Below, piece by piece: positions 57,622-64,000 of a stretch of DNA of 64,000 bases; the first letter of the stretch is position 1; each line of letters opens with the position of its first letter. Location: assembly GCA_024276935.1 (NCBI GenBank), contig JAJRWH010000013.1, forward strand, positions 1 through 64,000, read 5' to 3'. The position numbers were made by a program, and so were the translations under genes. The DNA comes from Deltaproteobacteria bacterium (lineage in GTDB: Bacteria > Desulfobacterota > Desulfuromonadia > Desulfuromonadales > Geopsychrobacteraceae). The notes under the pieces were generated by a model, which had not been told where the DNA came from, searched no databases, and saw only the letters and a list, made by a program, of their open reading frames with translations.

Positions 57622-59675
57622 CAGCGCACCCGTCCCAGAGATTTTTCTTCGACAATTAACCAGGAATCCCCATCACGCCGCAGAACAAAAGACTTTCGGG
57701 TTTTATCTCGATACCGGTCACTTCGATAATGCTGAACAACCTGAACCTTTGCCGTGTCACCAGTTCCACTGATTGCTTCAATCGGTTCAAGACTGACCTC
57801 GATAAAGGTCGGAGCTGACAGACGCTGACGTCGCTGATTCTCCCAGACCTGACGTGAAAGATTATTCGGCGGTGTATATTCAGGTGCATATCGGGCCAGA
57901 TACGCATCAATATCCTGGGCAGACCAGGCAGCGGCCCACTGTTGCAGAAACTGTTGTGGCGCAAGGGAAACCTTGGCAGCAGCTCTGGGCTCTGATTCGG
58001 GTTCTCCCTGAGGAGCAGCTTCAACCGCAGCGGAAACCGGCTGTTTTGGGTCGGCACTGGCAGATTCTGCGCGAATCGGGGTCTTCGTTTTGTCCGCAGT
58101 CTCAACCGGCACCTTGACAGCAGTCTCCCCGGCTTCCGGCGCTGCAGATACCTTAACAGGCGTTTTTTGAGCTGTCCTGGCCCTGGTCACCTCTTCGGAT
58201 ACTGTTTTGTCTGCTTCAGGTTTCAACTGCTGGCCAACTGTCCCCAGAACTTGTAATTTGACAGGTTTTTTTTCTCCCTCAAGCAACAGGGCCTTACCAT
58301 AACTGTCACGAGCCATCGCCGCATAGACGGTTCCGATATTACGATAGATCGCAAGATAGTCAGGAGCTGTTTCAAGAGCATTTTTAAGCAATGCCTGCGC
58401 CTGTTCAAGATCCCCTTCTGCCGCATAGAGGGAGGCCAGATTATTATAGGGCCGCGGCGATCCAGGGTTACGTGCGATCAATGCCAGATAGGCTTTTTTC
58501 GCTTTGGCATATTCTCCGGCCAGTAGCAAGCGGTCCGCCTTGTCAAGACCTGCAACGCTCGCAACCCTGATTTCTGGCTGCGCTGCTGCCATCTCCGGTC
58601 TGGGAACCACAAAATACAAAGCCACCCCAATGACCGCACCAACTACCAGACCTAAAAGTAACATCAGATAGCTGAAAGAAGAACTGGACCTGCCAACGAC
58701 CTCAGAAGGAGAATCAAGCGAATCTTCCGACAAGGACGGCTCATCCCGGCGTTGCTGCTCACGTTCGGCAAGCGTTTTTTCAATGCGTACCGTCATCTCA
58801 TTGACATTGTCCTCAGCAGACTGGTCCGCCATCGAAACCTCTCCCTGTTGCTGAACTGAAAGTTTTTGTGGATTAAATTCTGCGGCATCCGCCTCAACAA
58901 CCAATGAATCAATCATCCCAAGCAGTGCACCTGCCGAAGGACGTTGCTGAGAATCTGTCTGCAACATCCGATCGAGAAGGGGCTGGAGAAACTGGTACTC
59001 GGACGGCAGGGCCGGAAGAGGCTCATCAAGCCGCAGCATCGCAATCCGAAAATCGTTATCTGCCTGAAAAGGCAGGATGCCGCACAGCATTTGATAGAGC
59101 ACAATGCCCAAACTGTAGATGTCTGAACTCGCACCCGGTTGTGCCCCCCTGACCTGCTCTGGGCTTACATAATAAGGATCAATGCCAAGGGTATAGTCCA
59201 GCTTGAGAAAACAGGCCATCCCGACATCGGTCAGAATCAGCTGTTCGTCGGGCCCAACAAGGATATTACCTGGTTTGAGGTTCCCGTGAACCACATCCGC
59301 TGCATGAAGATGCTCCAGAATCCCGGCAAGGTCCCTGGTGAAGCGCAATGCCTGCCCTGGTCGCAAACGCACCCCAAGGATCTGTTTGAAATTTCCTCCC
59401 GGGCTGAATTCAGAAACATAAAAAGCCCGCCCATCAGCCTGACCAACTTCAAGCAACCGGGCAATGCCAGGGTGCTTGATACGACAAACAGGTTCTGCTG
59501 CGGTAATGAAATTCTTACGTGATACCTCATCAGGCAAAAGTTCTTCAGTGAGAACAGTCAGTCGGACAAGGCTTCCGCCAGCCTCTTTTCTGGCCTGATA
59601 GTTTTCGATCGCCAGTCGATTGCCAAGGGGAGAATCGATCAAATAACCGGCAAATGTCTGACCCGCTTCGAACAC
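57621..59675 (-). CDS. Transmembrane Ser/Thr pseudokinase with periplasmic TPR and Csd6-like NTF2 domain
   Basis: 684 residues. A PknB-like kinase domain (1-260) has lost key residues: the Gly loop reads L-G-N-R-L-A-I-E-N-Y, the ATP-anchoring Lys is Thr (V-R-L-T-V-L, about 40), its Glu partner is Ala (F-I-T-A-A), and HRD is H-G-N (130-132). D-V-G (150) and S-P-E-Q remain. An acidic linker leads to one membrane helix (334-357), then periplasmic TPR units (about 370-455), a K/A/P/E-rich linker, and an NTF2-like domain (575-684) similar to the downstream enzyme's tail (Q-x-Y-R-S-x-x-Y...K...L...W-x-I). I infer a cytoplasm-to-periplasm scaffold controlling that enzyme rather than an active kinase. 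Confidence 0.87.
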   Translation of the reverse strand: MFEAGQTFAGYLIDSPLGNRLAIENYQARKEAGGSLVRLTVLTEELLPDEVSRKNFITAAEPVCRIKHPGIARLLEVGQADGRAFYVSEFSPGGNFKQILGVRLRPGQALRFTRDLAGILEHLHAADVVHGNLKPGNILVGPDEQLILTDVGMACFLKLDYTLGIDPYYVSPEQVRGAQPGASSDIYSLGIVLYQMLCGILPFQADNDFRIAMLRLDEPLPALPSEYQFLQPLLDRMLQTDSQQRPSAGALLGMIDSLVVEADAAEFNPQKLSVQQQGEVSMADQSAEDNVNEMTVRIEKTLAEREQQRRDEPSLSEDSLDSPSEVVGRSSSSFSYLMLLLGLVVGAVIGVALYFVVPRPEMAAAQPEIRVASVAGLDKADRLLLAGEYAKAKKAYLALIARNPGSPRPYNNLASLYAAEGDLEQAQALLKNALETAPDYLAIYRNIGTVYAAMARDSYGKALLLEGEKKPVKLQVLGTVGQQLKPEADKTVSEEVTRARTAQKTPVKVSAAPEAGETAVKVPVETADKTKTPIRAESASADPKQPVSAAVEAAPQGEPESEPRAAAKVSLAPQQFLQQWAAAWSAQDIDAYLARYAPEYTPPNNLSRQVWENQRRQRLSAPTFIEVSLEPIEAISGTGDTAKVQVVQHYRSDRYRDKTRKSFVLRRDGDSWLIVEEKSLGRVR

Positions 59676-59744
59676 CTGAGCTCCTACAGTGACAACAAAA
59701 CAATAAGCACAACGCGCTATTTTACGCAGAAGTCCCCTAAAACT

Positions 59745-60785
59745 CTAGGGGAAAAGTGGTGCCGCCTGCAACCCGGAGCATTCATCAAACCCGCTTATCA
59801 GATTAAAATTCTGAATCGCCTGACCGGCCGCCCCCTTGACAAGATTGTCAATGACCGAGACAACAATAACCCGCCTGTTGCGTTCATCAACAACCAGACC
59901 GATATCACACAGGTTGGTGCCACGAACGAAGGCAATATTCGGCAACTGCCCCTCTTTCAAAATCCGGACAAAAGGCTCAGCGGCATAGCGTTTCTGATAG
60001 AGCTCCAACAACTCTGCCGTAGAAGAATCCTGCTTCAAACTCGCATAGATTGTCGAAAGAATCCCACGATCAACCGGTAACAGGTGAGGGCTGAAGCTTA
60101 CCTGAACAGGCTCACCTGCCAACTGGCTGAGGTTCTGTTCAATCTCGGGGGTATGACGATGGCTGGCAAGACCATAGGCCTTAAACCCCTCATTGACCTC
60201 ACAGAACAGGCTGGATTCTTTTAGCCCGCGACCTGCTCCCGTTGTACCCGATTTACTGTCTACGATCAGGGTTTGATGTTCTATCAGACCCTTCTCAAGC
60301 AGCGGCGCCAGTCCAAGGGCAATACTGGTTGGATAGCAACCGGGATTGGCAACCAGCTGTGCTTTGACCAGTTGTGCTCGATAAAGTTCCGGCAATCCAT
60401 AAACGGCATCGGCCAGCAATTCGGGGCTGGTATGCTCCTGGTACCAGTGTTCGTAAACCAAAGGGTCTCGTAACCGATAGTCAGCAGACAGATCAACAAC
60501 CCGACAACCTGCTGCCAGAAAACCGGGAACAACTTCCATCGCACTTTTGTGTGGCAATGCAGTGAAGACAACATCGGCACGGGCAGCAATCGCCTCGACA
60601 TCAAGGGCCTCGCACTCAAGATCATAGTAACCAGCAAGGCTCGGAAAAGCCTGACTGACAGGCTGTCCCTCATACTGCCGCGAAGTTACCGCGACAACCT
60701 CTGCCTGAGGATGACCGGCCAACAACCTGAGAAGCTCTACCCCGGTATATCCACTGGCTCCAATAATGGCGACTTTCTGCATCAT
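59745..60785 (-). CDS. argC: N-acetyl-gamma-glutamyl-phosphate reductase
   Basis: A 346-residue NADPH-dependent enzyme of arginine synthesis. Rossmann motif [11 protein letters not shown], catalytic cysteine in N-P-G-C-Y-P-T-S, and S-G-T-T-G-A-G-R-G match the ArgC family. A terminator separates it from rpsI, so it may have its own promoter or depend on read-through. Confidence 0.96.
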   Translation of the reverse strand: MMQKVAIIGASGYTGVELLRLLAGHPQAEVVAVTSRQYEGQPVSQAFPSLAGYYDLECEALDVEAIAARADVVFTALPHKSAMEVVPGFLAAGCRVVDLSADYRLRDPLVYEHWYQEHTSPELLADAVYGLPELYRAQLVKAQLVANPGCYPTSIALGLAPLLEKGLIEHQTLIVDSKSGTTGAGRGLKESSLFCEVNEGFKAYGLASHRHTPEIEQNLSQLAGEPVQVSFSPHLLPVDRGILSTIYASLKQDSSTAELLELYQKRYAAEPFVRILKEGQLPNIAFVRGTNLCDIGLVVDERNRRVIVVSVIDNLVKGAAGQAIQNFNLISGFDECSGLQAAPLFP

Positions 60786-60800
60786 AAACCTCTAAAAATA

Positions 60801-60833
60801 AAAAAAGGGAAGCCACCGGGGCTTCCCTTTTTT
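60801..60833. terminator. Bidirectional terminator after rpsI
   Basis: AAAAAAGGGAAGCC and its exact complement flank a 5-nt loop. Read on the minus strand it is a textbook intrinsic terminator with a six-U tail, ending rplM-rpsI transcription before argC. Confidence 0.9.
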
Positions 60834-60872
60834 CTACTGGAACAGGACCCGGCCAAACAACGGCCCGGGAAT

Positions 60873-61265
60873 TTAACGTTTTGAGAACTGGAAGCTGCGT
60901 CGCGCGCCACGACGGCCATATTTCTTCCGTTCTTTGACACGGCTGTCCCGGGTCACGAACCCGGCCTTCTTCAAGGTGCCGCGCAGTTCAGCGTCAGCAA
61001 CCAGCAGGGCGCGGGTAATCCCGTGCTTGATCGCACCGGCCTGCCCTGAAGCACCGCCACCGCAGACATTGACATAAACGTCAAACTTGCCCGAATTATC
61101 CGTCAACTCAAACGGCTGACGAACAATCATCTTCGAAGTCTCACGACCGAAGTACTCATCGAGAGAACGTTTATTGATAACAATTTCGCCAGTACCGGGC
61201 TTGATCCAGACCCGGGCTACAGACGATTTTCTTCTTCCTGTTGCATAAAACCTTTGATCGGCCAT
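60873..61265 (-). CDS. rpsI: 30S ribosomal protein S9
   Basis: A 130-residue protein beginning [12 protein letters not shown] and ending [16 protein letters not shown], the conserved tail that reaches the P-site tRNA. Follows rplM by 23 nt in the universal order. Confidence 0.98.
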   Translation of the reverse strand: MADQRFYATGRRKSSVARVWIKPGTGEIVINKRSLDEYFGRETSKMIVRQPFELTDNSGKFDVYVNVCGGGASGQAGAIKHGITRALLVADAELRGTLKKAGFVTRDSRVKERKKYGRRGARRSFQFSKR

Positions 61266-61288
61266 CCGGCTATCTCCTGATTATCGTC

Positions 61289-61717
61289 TTAAAAAGCGAG
61301 TTCTTTGGGTTGTTGCGCACTATGCGGATGCTCACTCCCCGCATAAACCTTCAGCTTGGTGAACATTTTGCGTCCAAGCCGGTTTTTGGGCAACATCCCC
61401 TTGACAGCCGCCTGAATCAGCATCTCCGGCTTCTTCTGCAACAGGTCATTCGCATTAATCGAACGAATACCACCAGGATAACCGCTATGCCGATAATACA
61501 TCTTGGCATCCAGCTTGTTCCCGGTCAGTCTGACCTTATCTGCATTGACGACAACAACAAAATCCCCGGTATCAACACTTGGGGTATAGATTGCCTTATG
61601 CTTGCCACGCAATACACGGGCGATTTCAGTCGCGGCACGTCCGAGAACCTTGTCCTCAAGATCGACCACATACCATGCTCTTTTGATGTCTTGTTCTTTA
61701 GCGACTTCGGTACTCAT
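61289..61717 (-). CDS. rplM: 50S ribosomal protein L13
   Basis: A 142-residue protein with [22 protein letters not shown] and M-L-P-K-N-R-L-G-R. The N-terminus is slightly atypical ([14 protein letters not shown]), but GAGAGGA sits just before the ATG. Confidence 0.97.
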   Translation of the reverse strand: MSTEVAKEQDIKRAWYVVDLEDKVLGRAATEIARVLRGKHKAIYTPSVDTGDFVVVVNADKVRLTGNKLDAKMYYRHSGYPGGIRSINANDLLQKKPEMLIQAAVKGMLPKNRLGRKMFTKLKVYAGSEHPHSAQQPKELAF

Positions 61718-61777
61718 CGCGTCCTCTCTGGAAAACTGTAATTACTACGGGTTTGTGGGGCTCACAAATCGAAGAAG

Positions 61778-62581
61778 CTAGCTGATTAGCCCTGTATTGT
61801 CAAGCTCTTTTTGCAACCCTGAATCCTCTTTACGGAACAACTGTTCCGAGTACTCGACCGCCATCAAACAAAGACCTTGTGCGGGTGCCGTCAAACGGGT
61901 TTCTTCCCCTGCTCCCTGAGAAAGCAGGCGGTGGATATCTTCTTTTGTGCGTTTTCCAGCCCCGATCTGGACAAGGGTTCCTACCATCATCCTGACCATA
62001 TGGCGTAAAAACCCACTGCCCCGTACGTCAATATGCAGTTCATCTCCCACTTCCTGCACATCGATAGAATCTATTCGCCTGACAGTTGTCCTGGCACTAC
62101 ACCCCGAACCACGAAAGGCGACAAAATCATGTTCACCAATAAATAATTGCGCAGCTTCCCGTATCAGCGCAATATCAAGCGGCTTGCGTACATACCAGCA
62201 GTAAGGGGCATGTAAAGGGGACCGAACCGGCGCCAGATACAGGCGGTACTGATACCATTTCGCCCCGGCACTGTAACGGGCATGAAAATGTTCAACAGCT
62301 TGTCGAACCCGAATAACGGCAATATCCCGCGGCAAAAACCGATTAACACCATGAAGATAAGCATTCAGCGACAAGGGAGAATCAGTCTTGAAATGGGCCA
62401 CCATTCCCCGCGCATGAACTCCGGCATCGGTCCGACCCGAAGAATAGATCGTCAGCATCTGACCTGTGAGTTGGGCCAGAGCCTCCTCCACACGCTGCTG
62501 AACACTCATACCATTCAGCTGTCGCTGCCAACCGACATAGGCCGATCCGTCATATTCGATCCAAAGAGCGATAACAGCCAT
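61778..62581 (-). CDS. truA: tRNA pseudouridine synthase A
   Basis: A 267-residue enzyme that modifies uridines 38-40 in the anticodon stem. The catalytic Asp lies in S-S-G-R-T-D-A-G-V-H-A; W-I-E-Y-D-G and F-L-R-H-M-V-R are also conserved. Its start follows the ECF-T stop directly. Confidence 0.96.
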   Translation of the reverse strand: MAVIALWIEYDGSAYVGWQRQLNGMSVQQRVEEALAQLTGQMLTIYSSGRTDAGVHARGMVAHFKTDSPLSLNAYLHGVNRFLPRDIAVIRVRQAVEHFHARYSAGAKWYQYRLYLAPVRSPLHAPYCWYVRKPLDIALIREAAQLFIGEHDFVAFRGSGCSARTTVRRIDSIDVQEVGDELHIDVRGSGFLRHMVRMMVGTLVQIGAGKRTKEDIHRLLSQGAGEETRLTAPAQGLCLMAVEYSEQLFRKEDSGLQKELDNTGLIS

Positions 62582-63349
62582 CTACAGACTCCAGCATCCC
62601 AGGACAAAAACAACGCCTGAAGCCAGAGATAACGACTCGACCCACCGCCAGCGAAACGACATCTCTTTTGTCGTAAATTCCCGCTTTCCGCGCCAGATTT
62701 CACCTGCAAGGTCGTCTGCCTGTCCGACCAGGGAAAGAATCATTTCACCGACCGAACGCGCCAACTGGCGCAAGAAGGTGGCAACCCCCTGCCCCTTTTG
62801 TTTTTTGACCCGCTTGACCAGTGGTTCGCCCTGCTGAAAAACCTGCGGCAAGAAATAGAACACCAACCCCAGCAGCCCGCCCAGCTCGGCAACAGGCACC
62901 CCGAAGCGCCGCAGAGGAGAGAGCAGCTTCATCATCCCCCAGGACACCGCTTCCGGAGAGGTCGTCAAAGCAAAAAGAAGGGTAACAAACAGTGCCAGAC
63001 CCAGCTGGATATCAACCATCACGCCCCGCAGTAATCCGTCATAGGAAAGTATCCGCAGGCCAAACAGGGTTCGCCCCGGGGTCAGAAACAGATGGAGAAG
63101 CAGGGTAAAAAGAAGCAGCCAACGTAAAAAATAAAGCCGCCGCCAGTATTGTGAAAGAATTGGGGGCTGCCACGCCAGAATCGCAACAAGACAGGCAGAC
63201 AGAACTGCCAGGACCACAAAATTGTGGGTGGAGAAAATCAGCATCATCAACAGGAGTGACAGCAGAAGCTTCAGCCGGGGGTCAAGACGCTGTATCCACT
63301 CAAGCGGAAATGTGGCTTCAATTATTGGCAACCGCTCAACCATAGCCAC
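62582..63349 (-). CDS. EcfT/CbiQ-family energy-coupling transmembrane protein
   Basis: A 255-residue protein with about five to six helices. R-L-D-P-R-L-K-L near residue 20 is the typical EcfT/CbiQ N-terminal motif, and a charged segment (about 175-215) fits the coupling-helix region, though the usual A-R-G motifs are indistinct. T components link ECF ATPases to vitamin- or metal-binding S components. Neither partner is in the window. Its place just before truA-rplM-rpsI mirrors the ecfA-ecfT-truA order of Firmicutes. Confidence 0.8.
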   Translation of the reverse strand: MAMVERLPIIEATFPLEWIQRLDPRLKLLLSLLLMMLIFSTHNFVVLAVLSACLVAILAWQPPILSQYWRRLYFLRWLLLFTLLLHLFLTPGRTLFGLRILSYDGLLRGVMVDIQLGLALFVTLLFALTTSPEAVSWGMMKLLSPLRRFGVPVAELGGLLGLVFYFLPQVFQQGEPLVKRVKKQKGQGVATFLRQLARSVGEMILSLVGQADDLAGEIWRGKREFTTKEMSFRWRWVESLSLASGVVFVLGCWSL

Positions 63350-63351
63350 CC

Positions 63352-64000
63352 TTATTGATGCCGGGTTTCAGCCAAGACCTTTGCAGCCAGACGTACGGCA
63401 TTCCCGGCACCACAGCGAACGATATTGTCCACGACATACCAGAAATCAAGCGTTGTCGTCGTTTCCTCTGAAGAATGCAATCGTACAAGAACATCATTAC
63501 AACCAACGGCATCGAGCAAGGTCGGATAATCCCCCTGATCCTGAAGATCGATTCCGCTGGTGGTTGTCAACCAATCGATAACCTGTTCTCTGGCCACCGG
63601 GGTTGCAAAATCAACTCGGACAAACCCACCCTCACCGTAAAACAACGGCAACTCAAGCTGATTGATCCTGATAGCAAGATCTGTATCATTTAAAATCTTA
63701 CCAAGTTCGGCCCTCAAAGAGACTTCACGGGAATCATCCCCAGAGGGCAAACCGTTGAAGGCCAATTGAGCCGGAAAAATTTTATTCTGAGCGGGGCGAC
63801 CGTTCAACAATTCGCCCGTTTGCTTTCTTAGCTCATCAAGGCCCTGCGTTCCCCGGGCCGAGGCAGGAGTCACCATTGTCACCAGCAGACGCTTGATCTC
63901 GCCTGCCTTACGCAGAGCGCCCAGCAATAACGCGAGAGCCACGACCGAACTGGCCGGAGAACTGCAAACACCACTCGAAAATGCTTCATCATTGACCCCG
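63352..64000 (-). CDS. Aspartate-semialdehyde dehydrogenase family protein (Asd/Usg-like), 3' part
   Basis: The gene runs off the right edge; the frame is open to base 64000 although the track starts it at a GTG at 63942. The visible 215 residues comprise the end of the catalytic-site strand and the dimerisation domain. Landmarks are V-T-P-A-S-A-R-G-T-Q-G-L-D-E-L, Q-L-A-F-N-G-L-P and G-E-G-G-F-V-R-V. Where Asd has N-C-S-T with its catalytic Cys, this reads G-V-C-S-S-P-A-S, and several segments are closer to the Usg group of Asd paralogues, which lack that site. Relatives in this gene context are often named asd. Activity is uncertain. Confidence 0.8.
   Translation of the reverse strand, partial: GVNDEAFSSGVCSSPASSVVALALLLGALRKAGEIKRLLVTMVTPASARGTQGLDELRKQTGELLNGRPAQNKIFPAQLAFNGLPSGDDSREVSLRAELGKILNDTDLAIRINQLELPLFYGEGGFVRVDFATPVAREQVIDWLTTTSGIDLQDQGDYPTLLDAVGCNDVLVRLHSSEETTTTLDFWYVVDNIVRCGAGNAVRLAAKVLAETRHQ

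Overview
The window is a dense, almost gap-free stretch of a Gram-negative bacterial chromosome with 62 protein genes or gene fragments, one 6S RNA and no rRNA, tRNA, transposon, prophage or CRISPR array that I can see. Gene order points to a Desulfuromonadales/Geobacterales-type organism (inference, not a database match): pheA-tyrA-aroA-cmk-ispH-rpsA-sppA-ihfB, asd/usg-ecfT-truA-rplM-rpsI-argC, and a lysS-lolC-lolD-bamA-ompH-lpxD-fabZ-lpxA-lpxB-msbA envelope run. A heme-binding sensor motif and abundant c-di-GMP and TPR proteins fit the same group.

Layout. 1-16.1 kb (all minus): one long envelope operon read from lysS leftwards through lipoprotein release (lolC, lolD), outer-membrane assembly (bamA, ompH), lipid A synthesis (lpxD, fabZ, lpxA, lpxB), export (msbA), a DUF374 acyltransferase, Kdo transferase (kdtA), lpxK fused in frame to a Trm112-like zinc protein, an O-antigen ligase/polymerase-type protein, and the first codons of a family 2 glycosyltransferase at the left edge. 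16.2-18 kb: a thioesterase, a frameshifted yceH and a small membrane-anchored protein. 18-25.9 kb (minus): TPR lipoprotein, LolB-like lipoprotein, a peptide ABC transporter (binding protein and two permeases, no ATPase) with a stand-alone MshEN-type c-di-GMP-binding protein between the permeases, an NTF2-like protein and mutM.

26.1-30.5 kb (plus): a partner-switching cassette: small membrane protein, a 1084-residue sodium/solute-symporter-STAC-GAF-PP2C phosphatase, a STAS antagonist and an RsbW-like kinase. 30.4-41.4 kb (minus, except 6S RNA): HAD phosphatase, lgt, pseudouridine synthase, 6S RNA on the plus strand, ihfB, sppA, rpsA, ispH, cmk, aroA, tyrA, pheA. 41.6-43.3 kb (plus): aminotransferase and a small unknown protein. 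43.3-51.7 kb (minus): recJ, a beta-helix lipoprotein, a TPR protein, secF-secD-yajC, tgt, queA.

52.0-56.3 kb (plus): a heme-binding-motif HD-GYP protein overlapping a GGDEF protein, behind a good sigma-54 promoter match. 56.3-59.7 kb (minus): a transmembrane Ser/Thr pseudokinase with periplasmic TPRs and a Csd6-like NTF2 domain, translationally coupled to an L,D-transpeptidase-family enzyme carrying the same C-terminal domain. 59.7-64 kb (minus): argC, rpsI, rplM, truA, an ECF-T-like membrane protein and the 3' part of an asd/usg-family gene cut by the right edge.

Best candidates for a little-described system: (i) the symporter-gated partner switch; (ii) the pseudokinase/L,D-transpeptidase pair sharing a domain; (iii) the sigma-54-controlled heme-sensor c-di-GMP pair; (iv) the c-di-GMP-binding protein inside a peptide-transport operon. 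The lpxK-Trm112 fusion, which keeps an internal ribosome-binding site, is the oddest single gene.
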